Origin: Vibrio cincinnatiensis
Lineage (GTDB): Bacteria; Pseudomonadota; Gammaproteobacteria; Enterobacterales; Vibrionaceae
Direction: 5' to 3'
DNA: 64,000 nt
Assembly (NCBI RefSeq): GCF_022113815.1
Contig: NZ_SGOM01000001.1
Coordinates: 62,001-126,000 of the forward strand
Shown here: positions 41,538 through 51,846 of the stretch, one piece after another
How the letters are laid out: every line of letters begins with the position of its first letter
Position numbering within the stretch: the stretch's first letter is position 1
Made by a program: the position numbers and the translations under genes
Notes under the pieces: model-generated
What the model saw: the letters and a program-made list of their open reading frames with translations, nothing else
Database searches by the model: none
What the model was told of the DNA's origin: nothing

Positions 41538-41834
41538 ATGATGCTAAAAAAATACTTACTCGTTCTGTTATTGGGGCTTTGCTGGCCGGTGAGTTATGCG
41601 CTCAGTGCTGAGTCAGCAGACGCCAGTCAAGGGTTTGATATTACGGTCAATATCAATACGGCTTCAGCCGAAGAGCTAGCGACCTTATTGAAGGGGGTCG
41701 GATTGCAAAAAGCGCAAGCCATTGTTGAATATAGGGAAGAACATGGAGCCTTTTTAAGTAAGGAAGACTTAATGAAAGTAAAAGGTATTGGCCACGCGAC
41801 GGTAAACAAAAATGACAAGCGAATTTTGCTTTAA
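41538..41834 (+). CDS. comEA: ComEA-type DNA-binding competence protein
   Basis: 98-residue exported protein with a signal peptide (about 1-24, cleavage near YALSAES) and two helix-hairpin-helix motifs (NINTASAEELATLLKGVGLQ and GAFLSKEDLMKVKGIGHATV). Periplasmic ComEA in Vibrio binds incoming DNA and ratchets it in during natural transformation. The location downstream of ppiD is that of V. cholerae comEA. An ACAAGGAGAG ribosome site precedes ATGATG; the second ATG at 41541 is also possible. Expression is probably chitin- and TfoX-dependent, as for other Vibrio comEA genes; I see no certain CRP-S site. Confidence 0.88.
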   Translation: MMLKKYLLVLLLGLCWPVSYALSAESADASQGFDITVNINTASAEELATLLKGVGLQKAQAIVEYREEHGAFLSKEDLMKVKGIGHATVNKNDKRILL

Positions 41835-41862
41835 CACTGAGAAGCTGTGTTAGAGCCTGTGT

Positions 41863-41890
41863 AAAAACTCAGGATTAGTCCTGAGTTTTT
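41863..41890 (+). terminator. Terminator after comEA
   Basis: Perfect 12-bp stem AAAAACTCAGGA / TCCTGAGTTTTT with loop TTAG. Confidence 0.92.
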
Positions 41891-42111
41891 AATTATCGTG
41901 TAAAGAGTTTCTTTTTGAGAATTTGCCATTCCTTTACTTGATTATGTTGTATTTGCAACTTTACTGATATTTAGCAAAGGTTTCATTTCGTTGTGATTGC
42001 TTGGGAAACTCGCATCTTAGTCGTACTTGGGTATATAATTCTGCGCGAATAAAATGCGCCGTCAGTCGCGAAATAAGTAATACGCCAAATACACAATAAA
42101 TGGAGTAAAGC

Positions 42112-42792
42112 ATGTCCTTGCAAACAGCGGTCATTACCGTGGATGGACCAAGTGGTGCGGGTAAAGGCACACTTTGTATGTTGTTAGCGAAAAAACTCGG
42201 TTTTCAACTGTTAGATTCTGGAGCTATCTATCGAGTATTAGCCCTTGCGGCCATTCACCATGGCGTTGATCTTGAATCGGAAGATGCTTTAGTCCCATTG
42301 GCGACACATCTTGATGTACAGTTTATTGCTGAAGGTGAGCTGGTCAAAGTGATTCTTGAAGGGGAAGATGTTTCAAGAGAGCTGCGAAAAGAAGAAACGG
42401 GCATGGCCGCCTCGAAAGTTGCCGCCTTGCCACGAGTTAGAGAAGCCTTGCTACGCAGACAAAGAGCGTTTGATCAGGGACATGGTTTGGTTGCTGATGG
42501 ACGAGATATGGGAACCGTTGTTTTCCCTAAGGCTGCGGTAAAAATTTTCTTAGATGCGAGTGCGCAAGAACGGGCTCAGCGTCGTTATAAGCAGTTGCAA
42601 CTGAAGGGGCTTGATGTTAAATTTGACGCCCTTTTAAGCGAAATCCAAGAGCGAGATACGCGAGATCGTAATCGCTCTGTGGCGCCATTACGCCCCGCTG
42701 AGGATGCGCTATTGCTTGATTCAACGACTTTATCTATCGATGAAGTGGTGGAACAAGCGCTACAATATATAGAATCGAAACTGGCGGAATAA
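42112..42792 (+). CDS. cmk: Cytidylate kinase
   Basis: Phosphorylates CMP and dCMP. P-loop [15 protein letters not shown] (about 12-26); the CMP-binding segment [15 protein letters not shown]; and [13 protein letters not shown]. Length 226 residues. It lies just upstream of rpsA as in E. coli, with a gap of 104 bases that should hold a further rpsA promoter. Confidence 0.97.
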   Translation: MSLQTAVITVDGPSGAGKGTLCMLLAKKLGFQLLDSGAIYRVLALAAIHHGVDLESEDALVPLATHLDVQFIAEGELVKVILEGEDVSRELRKEETGMAASKVAALPRVREALLRRQRAFDQGHGLVADGRDMGTVVFPKAAVKIFLDASAQERAQRRYKQLQLKGLDVKFDALLSEIQERDTRDRNRSVAPLRPAEDALLLDSTTLSIDEVVEQALQYIESKLAE

Positions 42793-42896
42793 ACCACGCT
42801 GGTTAAGAGCGTTGGTCGCATGGATGATGACCGGCGATTTTAATAACCCCATGCGGTAGGATACCCATGGACGTTTAATTATTGAAGATTAAATAC

Positions 42897-44567
42897 ATGA
42901 CTGAATCTTTTGCTCAACTCTTTGAAGAGTTTCTAAACGAAACCCAATTCCAACAAGGTACTATTGTTAAAGGTACTGTTGTTGCGATTGAAAATGGCTA
43001 TGTTCTTGTTGACGCTGGCCTTAAGTCTGAGTCTGCAATTCCTGCGGAACAATTCAAGAATGCTGCTGGCGAACTTGAAGTTGAAGTAGGTTCTGAAGTA
43101 GATGTAGCGCTTGACGCTGTTGAAGACGGTTTCGGTGAAACTCAACTTTCTCGTGAGAAAGCGAAACGTCACGAAGCGTGGATCGTTCTTGAGAAAGCTT
43201 ACGAAGAAGCTGAAACGGTTGTTGGTATCATCAATGGTAAAGTTAAAGGTGGCTTCACTGTTGAATTGAACGGCATCCGTGCGTTCCTTCCTGGCTCTCT
43301 AGTTGATGTACGTCCTATCCGTGACACCGCTCACCTAGAAAACAAAGAGCTAGAGTTCAAAGTCATCAAGCTAGATCAGAAACGTAACAACGTTGTTGTT
43401 TCTCGTCGTGCTGTTATCGAATCAGAAAGCAGCGTTGAGCGTGACGAACTTCTTGAAACTCTACAAGAAGGTACTGAAGTTAAAGGTATCGTTAAAAACC
43501 TTACTGACTACGGTGCATTCGTTGATCTTGGCGGTGTTGATGGCCTACTACATATCACTGATATGGCGTGGAAACGTGTTAAACACCCATCAGAAATCGT
43601 TAACGTTGGTGACGAAATCCTAGTTAAAGTTCTTAAGTTTGACCGTGATCGTACTCGTGTTTCTCTAGGTCTGAAACAGCTAGGCGAAGATCCATGGGTA
43701 GCGATTGCTAAACGTTATCCAGAAGGTCACAAACTGACTGGTCGCGTAACAAACCTAACTGATTACGGCTGCTTCGTAGAAATCGAAGAAGGCGTAGAAG
43801 GCCTTGTTCACGTTTCAGAAATGGATTGGACTAACAAGAACATCCACCCATCTAAAGTTGTTAATGTTGGCGACGAAGTTGAGGTTATGGTTCTTGATAT
43901 CGACGAAGAACGTCGTCGTATCTCTCTAGGTCTGAAACAGTGTAAAGCTAACCCATGGCAGTCATTCGCTGAAGCACAAGCTAAAGGCGATAAAGTAACT
44001 GGTAAGATCAAGTCTATTACTGACTTCGGTATCTTTATCGGTCTTGACGGTGGTATCGATGGTCTAGTTCACCTTTCTGATATCTCTTGGAATGTTCCTG
44101 GAGAAGAAGCGGTACGTGAGTACAAAAAAGGTGACGAGATCTCTGCAGTTGTTCTAGCTGTAGATGCAGAGCGTGAGCGTATTTCTCTAGGCGTTAAGCA
44201 AATGGAAAATGACCCATTCAATGCTTATGTTGCTGATAACAAGAAAGGCACTCTAGTTAACGGTACTGTAACCGCTGTTGACGCTAAAGGCGCAACCATT
44301 GAGCTAGAAGACGGTGTGGAAGGTTACCTTCGTGCCTCTGAAATTGCTCGTGACCGCGTAGAAGATGCATCTCTACTTCTAAGCGTTGGTGATAAAGTTG
44401 AAGCGAAGTTTACTGGTGTAGACCGTAAAAACCGCGTAATCAACCTATCTATCAAAGCAAAAGATGAAGCTGAAGAGCAAGAAGCAATGGCATCAATCAA
44501 CAAACAAGATGACGCTGCTTTCGGTAATGCAATGGCAGATGCTTTCAAAGCTGCTAAAGGCGAGTAA
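42897..44567 (+). CDS. rpsA: 30S ribosomal protein S1
   Basis: mRNA-binding ribosomal protein with six S1 OB-fold domains (repeated pattern [17 protein letters not shown] / [10 protein letters not shown] and [17 protein letters not shown]). Length 556 residues from [15 protein letters not shown] at 42897; an ATG/TTG at 42882 would add five residues without support. Codon bias is very strong. In E. coli S1 represses its own translation through the leader. It is followed by a strong terminator and, after that, the structured element before ihfB. Confidence 0.98.
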   Translation: MTESFAQLFEEFLNETQFQQGTIVKGTVVAIENGYVLVDAGLKSESAIPAEQFKNAAGELEVEVGSEVDVALDAVEDGFGETQLSREKAKRHEAWIVLEKAYEEAETVVGIINGKVKGGFTVELNGIRAFLPGSLVDVRPIRDTAHLENKELEFKVIKLDQKRNNVVVSRRAVIESESSVERDELLETLQEGTEVKGIVKNLTDYGAFVDLGGVDGLLHITDMAWKRVKHPSEIVNVGDEILVKVLKFDRDRTRVSLGLKQLGEDPWVAIAKRYPEGHKLTGRVTNLTDYGCFVEIEEGVEGLVHVSEMDWTNKNIHPSKVVNVGDEVEVMVLDIDEERRRISLGLKQCKANPWQSFAEAQAKGDKVTGKIKSITDFGIFIGLDGGIDGLVHLSDISWNVPGEEAVREYKKGDEISAVVLAVDAERERISLGVKQMENDPFNAYVADNKKGTLVNGTVTAVDAKGATIELEDGVEGYLRASEIARDRVEDASLLLSVGDKVEAKFTGVDRKNRVINLSIKAKDEAEEQEAMASINKQDDAAFGNAMADAFKAAKGE

Positions 44568-44582
44568 TTTAACTTGCTGATT

Positions 44583-44610
44583 AAAGGGGGCCATAATGGC
44601 CCCCTTTTTT
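44583..44610 (+). terminator. Terminator after rpsA
   Basis: 11-bp stem AAAGGGGGCCA / TGGCCCCCTTT with loop TAA, then TTT. Confidence 0.95.
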
Positions 44611-44656
44611 ATTGTCTCATTATATAACATGATGATTTATTACATTTACTTATGCT

Positions 44657-44772
44657 AGTATGGCCGGACCTCAGAGAACCCGGTTTATTCCTTTGAGGTA
44701 TAAAACCTAGCTAAGTATCTCCTAAGGTGCTTTGTCATCGAACCCTTGATGCTACTTAGCCATACTCTTTTT
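44657..44772 (+). ncRNA. Candidate structured RNA with three-way junction, upstream of ihfB
   Basis: AGTATGG (44657-44663) pairs with CCATACT (44760-44766), closing a junction. Hairpin 1 is ACCTCA (44668-44673) with TGAGGT (44694-44699). Hairpin 2 is CTAAGTA (44711-44717) with TACTTAG (44753-44759), carrying an apical stem CATCGA / TTGATG (44736-44741 with 44746-44751) with loop ACCC. CTTTTT (44767-44772) follows the closing stem directly. It contains no open frame of note. It could be a separate small RNA ended by its own closing stem, or an attenuator in a longer ihfB leader. No convincing promoter is seen just upstream (TATGCT at 44651-44656 lies too close for the full 5' arm). I do not recognise a known family. 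Confidence 0.5.
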
Positions 44773-44792
44773 ATACAATATTAAGCAAGTGT

Positions 44793-44821
44793 TTGTTGGA
44801 ATTGATATTACTGACTATAAT
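44793..44821 (+). promoter_or_regulatory. ihfB promoter
   Basis: TTGTTG (44793-44798), a 17-base spacer and a perfect TATAAT (44816-44821). It lies 27 bases before the ihfB ATG and downstream of the structured element. Confidence 0.7.
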
Positions 44822-44848
44822 CAGGGTAAAAACTCAAAGAGGGAAACT

Positions 44849-45133
44849 ATGACTAAGTCTGAATTAATAGAAAGGCTGTGTGCCGAGCAACCCCATCTGT
44901 CAGCGAAAGAGATTGAAGATGCGGTAAAAGATATTCTTGAACACATGTCGAAAACATTAGAAGCAGGAGAGCGCATCGAAATTCGAGGATTTGGTAGTTT
45001 CTCTTTGCACTATCGTGATCCCCGTGTTGGACGCAATCCTAAAACTGGTGAAAAAGTCGAATTGGATGGCAAATATGTCCCTCACTTTAAACCAGGTAAA
45101 GAATTACGTGAGAGAGTTAACCAAGATCTTTAA
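44849..45133 (+). CDS. ihfB: Integration host factor subunit beta
   Basis: 94-residue subunit that pairs with IhfA to bend DNA sharply at specific sites. The HU/IHF signature is [20 protein letters not shown]. The start [15 protein letters not shown] at 44849 follows an AGAGGGA ribosome site; an in-frame ATG at 44789 precedes the promoter and is not used. The rpsA-ihfB order is conserved with E. coli. Confidence 0.97.
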   Translation: MTKSELIERLCAEQPHLSAKEIEDAVKDILEHMSKTLEAGERIEIRGFGSFSLHYRDPRVGRNPKTGEKVELDGKYVPHFKPGKELRERVNQDL

Positions 45134-45153
45134 TGGTAGAATCGCCTCATAAG

Positions 45154-45183
45154 CGGCATACTGTAACAGTGTGCCGTTTTTTT
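45154..45183 (+). terminator. Terminator after ihfB
   Basis: CGGCATACTG pairs with CAGTGTGCCG (one G-U), loop TAA, followed by TTTTTTT. Confidence 0.9.
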
Positions 45184-45390
45184 ATGAGTATGGGATAGCC
45201 AATCCTTTCTTTAGGGTGTTTATGCGTGATGATGAGCTATTTCAGTAAGGGTAATAGTAAAAAGTAAAAGTCCTAGATTTGCTGTAGATTTAGATTAACG
45301 TCTCGTGGATTTGATTATAGAATCGAGCATGGTTTGTCTGAGCAATTTCCTGCATAATCAGTAAATAGATTTGTGGATGGGTAATCAATT

Positions 45391-45675
45391 ATGAAAATTA
45401 TAAAAATCCTTGTGCTACTCGCTCTTTTCTTGTTTGCTTTAGCGCTAGGTTCACAGAATCAAGAGTTGGTCACATTTAACTACTTATTGGCTCAAGGTGA
45501 GTTTCATCTATCAACCTTACTTGGTTCTGTCTTCGTGGCTGGTTTTTTGATCGCTTGGCTCATTCTGGGGAGTTTTTACCTGAAGTCTCAGTTGGAAGTT
45601 CGTAAATTGAATCGAAAGCTAAAAAAGCAGATAGAATCAAAAGTGCTGACGAAACCTAAAACGAACCTTGAGTAA
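45391..45675 (+). CDS. lapA: LapA-domain inner-membrane protein
   Basis: 94-residue protein with two membrane helices (about 4-20 and 41-63) and a basic C-terminal tail, the LapA/YciS plan. With LapB it takes part in control of lipopolysaccharide synthesis. The sequence includes ALGSQNQELVTFNYLLAQGE, a typical LapA-domain stretch. It lies 13 bases before lapB, so the two form an operon. Confidence 0.93.
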   Translation: MKIIKILVLLALFLFALALGSQNQELVTFNYLLAQGEFHLSTLLGSVFVAGFLIAWLILGSFYLKSQLEVRKLNRKLKKQIESKVLTKPKTNLE

Positions 45676-45688
45676 GGCTGTCATTTAG

Positions 45689-46858
45689 ATGTTAGAACTT
45701 CTTTTCTTGCTCTTGCCAATTGCTGCTGCCTATGGGTGGTACATGGGGAATCGTAGTGCCCAGCAAGACAAGCAGAAGCATTCCCACCAAATATCTCGAC
45801 AATATGTGACGGGGTTGAATTTATTGCTCTCTGATCAGTCTGATAAAGCGGTTGACCACTTTATCGAACTGTTACAGGTGGATAATGAAACGATTGATAC
45901 TCATCTCGCATTGGGTAACCTATTTCGCTCTCGTGGTGAAGTGGATCGAGCCATTCGTATTCACCAAAATCTCATTTCTCGCTCTGGCTTAACGATTGAT
46001 CAAAAAAACCTCGCTTTACAGCAATTAGCAAAAGATTATATGGTTTCTGGTTTTTTGGATCGCGCAGAAAAAATCTTTGAGCAATTGGTCGATGAGCCCG
46101 AACATCGTGAATCCGCACTTCAACAGTTAACCGCTATTTATCAGCAGACCCGGGAATGGCATAAGGCCATTGCATGTGCACAAGCCTTGGTAAAATTGGG
46201 GCGTAAACGGATGAAGCAGACCATTGCCCATTTTTGGTGTGAATTGGCAATGCAAGAGAAAGCGGAAGGGAAAGACCACAAGGCTATTCAATTATTTAAG
46301 CGTGCTTTACACGAAGACCCTAAATGTGTTCGAGCCAGCATTTCTTTAGGTAAATTGTATTTGGCCAACCAAGATTATAAGCAAACGTTGATCTATCTTG
46401 AGAAGGTATTAGAGCAGGATATTGACTTTATTGGAGAAGTCTTACCAAGTTTAGCTGAGTGTTATCATCACCTTGGACAAGAGCCTCAGCTTGTCGAGTT
46501 CTTACGTCAATGTATTGATAACAATGCCGGAGTTTCTGCTGAGTTGATGCTAGCACAATTGGTGGCACAGCATGATGGAACGGCTAGTGCGCAAGAGTTG
46601 TTGACTCGACAGTTGGTAAAAAACCCTACCATGAAAGGTTTTTATCGGCTGATTGATTACCATATTGCTGAGGCGGAAGAAGGTCGAGCAAAAGCTAGCC
46701 TATCAACGTTACAACGGTTGGTCGGTGAGCAATTAAAAACAAAACCGCATTACCGATGCCGTCGTTGCGGTTTTTCAACGCATTCTCTTTATTGGCACTG
46801 CCCATCTTGTAAAGGGTGGGGGTCGATTAAGCCTATTCGTGGCTTGGATGGCGAATGA
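45689..46858 (+). CDS. lapB: LapB (YciM), lipopolysaccharide assembly regulator
   Basis: 389-residue membrane-anchored protein. N-terminal membrane helix (LLFLLLPIAAAYGWYMG), then TPR repeats (about 35-330, for example VDRAIRIHQNLISRS and DYKQTLIYLEKVLEQD). The C-terminal rubredoxin-like metal site is CRRCGFSTHSLYWHCPSC. In E. coli LapB, together with FtsH, controls LpxC degradation. It forms an operon with lapA; pyrF follows, as in E. coli. Confidence 0.96.
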   Translation: MLELLFLLLPIAAAYGWYMGNRSAQQDKQKHSHQISRQYVTGLNLLLSDQSDKAVDHFIELLQVDNETIDTHLALGNLFRSRGEVDRAIRIHQNLISRSGLTIDQKNLALQQLAKDYMVSGFLDRAEKIFEQLVDEPEHRESALQQLTAIYQQTREWHKAIACAQALVKLGRKRMKQTIAHFWCELAMQEKAEGKDHKAIQLFKRALHEDPKCVRASISLGKLYLANQDYKQTLIYLEKVLEQDIDFIGEVLPSLAECYHHLGQEPQLVEFLRQCIDNNAGVSAELMLAQLVAQHDGTASAQELLTRQLVKNPTMKGFYRLIDYHIAEAEEGRAKASLSTLQRLVGEQLKTKPHYRCRRCGFSTHSLYWHCPSCKGWGSIKPIRGLDGE

Positions 46859-46924
46859 TTTGTTAAGATTTGCAGCTTTATTGGCTGCATTTTTTTAGGC
46901 CCAATGTATATCTTAGGAGTAGAA

Positions 46925-47620
46925 ATGAACGACCCAAAAGTGATCGTTGCACTGGATTATGAACATAAAGCTGATGCACTGGCATTTGTCGATAGAATTG
47001 ATCCGGCAAGTTGTCGGTTAAAAGTTGGCAAAGAGATGTTTACACTGTTTGGTCCCCATTTCATTACTGAACTACATACTAGAGGGTTTTCAGTTTTTCT
47101 CGATCTCAAGTTCCACGATATTCCTAATACTTGTTCTAAGGCAGTTCGTGCGGCTGCAGAGCTTGGTGTTTGGATGGTCAACGTTCATGCCAGTGGTGGA
47201 GAACGAATGATGACCGCTTCACGAGAAATTCTTGAACCGTATGGTCACGATCGTCCGTTACTCATTGGTGTTACTGTGTTAACCAGTATGGAAAAATGTG
47301 ATTTACAAGGGATTGGTATTGAGGGAGAACCAGAGCAACAAGTGATGCGCTTAGCAACACTGACTAAAAATTCTGGTTTAGATGGGGTGGTTTGTTCTGC
47401 TCAGGAAGCCTCTATGCTGAAAAGTGAGCTTGGGCAAGCATTTAAATTGGTGACACCGGGGATTCGCCCTGTTGGGGCTGAGGTAGGCGATCAACGTCGA
47501 ATTATGACCCCCGAGCAAGCCATTCAGTCTGGGTCCGATTATTTAGTGATTGGTCGGCCAATCACACAAGCGGTTAACCCTGCTCAAGTATTAGCAGATA
47601 TTAATGCATCATTGCGTTAA
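46925..47620 (+). CDS. pyrF: Orotidine 5'-phosphate decarboxylase
   Basis: Final step of UMP synthesis. The catalytic motif is [11 protein letters not shown], and other family elements are [18 protein letters not shown] and VTPGIRP with [12 protein letters not shown]. The start [12 protein letters not shown] at 46925 follows TTAGGAG; an upstream in-frame ATG at 46904 overlaps the ribosome site and is not favoured. The product has 231 residues. Confidence 0.97.
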   Translation: MNDPKVIVALDYEHKADALAFVDRIDPASCRLKVGKEMFTLFGPHFITELHTRGFSVFLDLKFHDIPNTCSKAVRAAAELGVWMVNVHASGGERMMTASREILEPYGHDRPLLIGVTVLTSMEKCDLQGIGIEGEPEQQVMRLATLTKNSGLDGVVCSAQEASMLKSELGQAFKLVTPGIRPVGAEVGDQRRIMTPEQAIQSGSDYLVIGRPITQAVNPAQVLADINASLR

Positions 47621-47632
47621 GCCATTTAGGAT

Positions 47633-47665
47633 AAAAAAGAGGTGAAGTTATTCACCTCTTTTTTT
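47633..47665. terminator. Bidirectional terminator, pyrF / miaE
   Basis: 14-bp stem AAAAAAGAGGTGAA / TTCACCTCTTTTTT with loop GTTA, between convergent genes. Confidence 0.92.
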
Positions 47666-47671
47666 AATCCT

Positions 47672-48463
47672 TTAGTACAGAGCTGTAGTAGCTGGAATGC
47701 CATTATGAAACTTAAAGTCACTATCGGGTGAAGAAATCAGCTTCGCTTCTACAAGGCGAAAATACTCGATGCGCTGCTGAATATCTTTTCCTGCTATCTG
47801 TTCGGCTAAGGTTAAATAATCTTGATAGTGACGGGCTTCTGAGCGTAAAAGTGATAAGTAAAACTTTCTGATGGAGATTTCTAGATAAGGGGCAAGTTTT
47901 GCAAATCGTTCACATGAGCGGGCTTCAATAAAGGCACCGATAATCAGCTTATCGACGAGCGCGTCTGGCTCATACGTTTTGACGTGTTTAATCATTCCTC
48001 TAGCATAACGGCTGGCATTAATGGGGTGATACTTAAACCCTTTTTGTTCGATAAGTTCGAGAACTTGATAAAAATGATGCAGTTCTTCTTTAATCAATAG
48101 CACCATTTTATCAATCATTTCTTGCCCATAAGGGCAGTTTGGTTTTGCTTGAATTGATTTTGATAGCTGACTTTTTCCTTTTAGAGTTTCAAGGTTGCCA
48201 AGGCATTTGTAAGCAAACCGTTCATAAGGCTCTGCTAGGCGGCTCAGCGTGTGGGAGCCTTCTTCCGTCACCACATAGCGCTTTAGTAAGAAGATGGCAC
48301 TCTGCGCTGCTTTCAACTCACACAGTAAGTGATCTCGCAGAATAATAGGGAGGCTTTCCGGCTTTTTCGCTTTATCAATCCAAGCATTTGGAGTCGTGCA
48401 GCCGAGAAACTGCTCAATAGGGTTAAGTAGTTGTTGAATGGCAGGTGTATTTATCATCATCAT
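47672..48463 (-). CDS. miaE: tRNA-(ms2io6A37) hydroxylase MiaE
   Basis: Diiron monooxygenase that hydroxylates the isopentenyl group of ms2i6A37 in tRNA. The ferritin-like iron ligands appear in LLCELKAAQSAIFL, LIKEELHHFYQVLE, FIEARSCERFAKL and LRSEARHYQDYL. Length is about 263 residues; three ATG codons in a row (48463, 48460, 48457) make the exact start uncertain. The gene begins just after the terminator hairpin of the upstream gene on the same strand. Confidence 0.93.
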   Translation of the reverse strand: MMMINTPAIQQLLNPIEQFLGCTTPNAWIDKAKKPESLPIILRDHLLCELKAAQSAIFLLKRYVVTEEGSHTLSRLAEPYERFAYKCLGNLETLKGKSQLSKSIQAKPNCPYGQEMIDKMVLLIKEELHHFYQVLELIEQKGFKYHPINASRYARGMIKHVKTYEPDALVDKLIIGAFIEARSCERFAKLAPYLEISIRKFYLSLLRSEARHYQDYLTLAEQIAGKDIQQRIEYFRLVEAKLISSPDSDFKFHNGIPATTALY

Positions 48464-48471
48464 GAGTAATT

Positions 48472-48495
48472 AAAAAAGGTCGCCAATGCGACCTT
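48472..48495 (-). terminator. Terminator between coiled-coil gene and miaE
   Basis: Perfect 8-bp stem AAGGTCGC / GCGACCTT with loop CAAT (plus-strand reading). On the minus strand it ends in TTTTTT, finishing only 8 bases before the first miaE ATG. Confidence 0.88.
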
Positions 48496-48522
48496 GATAA
48501 AAATGAATCGCGCAGTAAAAGA

Positions 48523-49287
48523 TTACCACTTTTTCTTTTCGCCAAAGAGTGCTTCCATATCACTATTGCGCTCTTTTTCTTCAAGCTGTTTAACTTCAGA
48601 GGCATTTTTTGATTGACGACGAGCTTCGACTTCATCGTACATGGCTTGTAGTTTTTCTCTCGCTTGATTCGAGTAGTTATCATTTTTCGTACTGAGTACA
48701 TCAATCCCTTTACGTAATAACTGGAGAGCTGTACCAGGTTGGCCTCGTACGATGGCATCATTGGCGCGTTTTATCACATTTTCGATATTAATCCGGATTT
48801 GTATGGTTTCTAATCGAGCATTTTCTGTTACATAAGCTTGGGTATCAAAACGGCCTTTGTTGTGTTCGCTTCGAATAGTATCACGTAAACGTTTGACCAA
48901 TTTGAGCATTACGATAGCTTGTTTATCGCTGCTGGGAACTTTAAATGTGGTACTTTCTCCACCTTGGTGGTTTTCTTTTAGATGCTGGATTTGTGTCTGC
49001 ATGTTTTCAACACGTTGAGCCAGTTGTTTGTTTTTTGGATCGAGATCCAACATGTTCTGCAGGGCGTCAAGGATACGATTATTCAAGCAAACTAATAAAT
49101 CTTTACTAAACGGCAGATGGTGTGCATTTCCGATTAAGTCTTCGGTTGCATCAATAATGGTCAGATATCTTGCCGACTCTTGCTTTTTTGTCGTTTCGAC
49201 CTTGAGTTTGTATTGAAGCATGATGTTATAACCCAAGGTTAAAACCAGTAGAATGGCCACCAGAGCGATAATTAAACCTATATTCAT
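48523..49287 (-). CDS. Conserved membrane-anchored coiled-coil protein, unknown function
   Basis: 254 residues: one N-terminal membrane helix (about 3-24, IGLIIALVAILLVLTLGYNI) and a long, charged, helical cytoplasmic part. It contains two leucine-heptad stretches (NRILDALQNMLDLDPKNKQL and ARLETIQIRINIENVIKRAN) and TPR-like GQPGTALQLLRKGIDVL. It ends in an acidic-basic tail (MEALFGEKKKW). I know similar proteins next to miaE and cysB in Vibrio, but no function has been established that I can name. Annotations as a DNA-repair ATPase exist for such proteins, though I see no ATP-binding motif. Confidence 0.7.
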   Translation of the reverse strand: MNIGLIIALVAILLVLTLGYNIMLQYKLKVETTKKQESARYLTIIDATEDLIGNAHHLPFSKDLLVCLNNRILDALQNMLDLDPKNKQLAQRVENMQTQIQHLKENHQGGESTTFKVPSSDKQAIVMLKLVKRLRDTIRSEHNKGRFDTQAYVTENARLETIQIRINIENVIKRANDAIVRGQPGTALQLLRKGIDVLSTKNDNYSNQAREKLQAMYDEVEARRQSKNASEVKQLEEKERNSDMEALFGEKKKW

Positions 49288-49516
49288 AAAATCCGTATCT
49301 TTTTTAAAAGGCCCAATGCCAAAGGATACACTATCCTAGCTTTTCTCTACACCACCTACAAATAGGCAATGTCCATTATTTCTGTTTTCCGCATAAAAAA
49401 ATGCAACAGAACGATCGTTTTTAGGGGGAAACACTGATTTTCCCTCAAAATGCTCGAAAGATGAATCTTTTATAGAACAATTTCTTGTAAGCCCTTTGCA
49501 TTATGTTCGTGAAGCG

Positions 49517-49535
49517 TTATAACTAATAATTATAA
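49517..49535. promoter_or_regulatory. Possible regulatory direct repeat before cysB
   Basis: TTATAA-N7-TTATAA (49517-49522 and 49530-49535), about 50 bases before cysB. CysB represses its own gene in enterobacteria, so this may be an operator; it may also be promoter sequence only. Confidence 0.3.
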
Positions 49536-50558
<1,023 letters not shown>

Positions 50559-50613
50559 TGCTTTTCTCCTTGTTGGCCTCACTCTAGAATAAGCCCTCTG
50601 CTGAGGAGGGCAC

Positions 50614-51825
50614 ATGCGCGATATTTTTCAACAATTTGATACGTTTCTTAGTCAAACTCAGCCTTTCTGGCGTTTTGAGCCTTTTCATGAGAGTGGTCTG
50701 GCTGCTACGCCTTGGGCCTTAATGGCTCCTGAGTTAGATCATTGGCTAAATGCACTTTCTATCGAAGACGTTGCTGAGTTAAAGCAACAACCTGAACCCC
50801 TCATTTCCTGTTTATCACCTTATATTCCTGGTCTAGAGAGCATTGTTCGAGTTCAAAGTTCTTTGCTATCACATCTGAGGCTAGAGGGGGATAGAAGCGT
50901 GGGGAACGAGCTTTATACGGGCATTCCCGGTCGTAAAGTCGCTCAGATTGAAAACCTAGGGCCTTTACTGGTGAATTGGCATCAAGGTGAGGCTTGGTTA
51001 GAGTGGTGTTCTGGTAAGGGGTATCTTGGCCGTTGGCTTGCTGCCTTGTCCTCACATCCTGTTGTCAGTTTTGAATATCAAAAGGCATTATGCGAACAAG
51101 GCCAATGTGAAGCGAATCGCTTAGGGTTGGCAATGACTTTTGTTCAAGGGGATGCATTTGATATGAGCAGTCAGAGCGTGTTTCAACCTCATCAACATGC
51201 GGTTGCCTTACATGCTTGTGGTGATTTGCACGTTCGATTGATGCAATATGCCATCCAAGGTCAGTTAGCGGCAATAACGTTTTCGCCTTGTTGCTACCAT
51301 CTGATTAACGGTGAATATTATTGTCCGCTTTCTGAGGTTGGGAAGGGCTCGTCTTTACATCTAACTCGTCATGAGCTGCGTATTCCATTACAGGAAACCG
51401 TGACCGGAGGAGAGCGTGTTAAGCGTCATCGCCAATTGGAGATGAGTTATCGACTTGGGTGGGATGAACTGCTAAGAGCTGAATTGGGTTACCAAGAATA
51501 CCTTCCGACGCCAAGTATTAAAAAATCTCAATTGAGTGATGGCTTCTACGCTTTTTGTCGGTGGGCGGCGACACAAAAAGGGATGGCGTTACCCCAGGTC
51601 GATTTTGAATACTATCAGCAAAAAGGTATACAGCGCTTTTGGCGTATGGAACGACTGAGCTTAGTTCAGCAGGGGTTTCAGCGCTTACTCGAACTGTGGT
51701 TAGTATTAGATAGAGCGGTGTTTCTACAAGAGCAAGGGTATCGAGTAGAAGTGGGCGAGTTTTGTGCGCGTGAAGTGACGCCGAGAAACATTGTTATTCA
51801 TGCGCAAAAAGATAACCGGGCATAA
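50614..51825 (+). CDS. SAM-dependent methyltransferase of unassigned substrate
   Basis: 403-residue protein with a Rossmann methyltransferase core. Motif I is EWCSGKGYLGRWLAALSSHP (about 129-148), an acidic residue ends the second strand (VVSFEYQKALCEQG), and further motifs are HACGDLHVRLMQYA and TFSPCCYHLI. These resemble the Methyltransf_32 group, whose eukaryotic members include METTL25. The long N- and C-terminal helical regions are not recognised. It sits downstream of cysB with 55 bases between. Substrate could be RNA or a protein; this is unknown. Confidence 0.8.
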   Translation: MRDIFQQFDTFLSQTQPFWRFEPFHESGLAATPWALMAPELDHWLNALSIEDVAELKQQPEPLISCLSPYIPGLESIVRVQSSLLSHLRLEGDRSVGNELYTGIPGRKVAQIENLGPLLVNWHQGEAWLEWCSGKGYLGRWLAALSSHPVVSFEYQKALCEQGQCEANRLGLAMTFVQGDAFDMSSQSVFQPHQHAVALHACGDLHVRLMQYAIQGQLAAITFSPCCYHLINGEYYCPLSEVGKGSSLHLTRHELRIPLQETVTGGERVKRHRQLEMSYRLGWDELLRAELGYQEYLPTPSIKKSQLSDGFYAFCRWAATQKGMALPQVDFEYYQQKGIQRFWRMERLSLVQQGFQRLLELWLVLDRAVFLQEQGYRVEVGEFCAREVTPRNIVIHAQKDNRA

Positions 51826-51846
51826 CCCGGCTATAAACGTGTCTTC

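Noticed and set aside
44657..44772. Reading the rpsA-ihfB element as a tRNA-like or GEMM/purine riboswitch
   Set aside because: It lacks a tRNA acceptor and T-loop pattern and the conserved core bases of those riboswitch classes.
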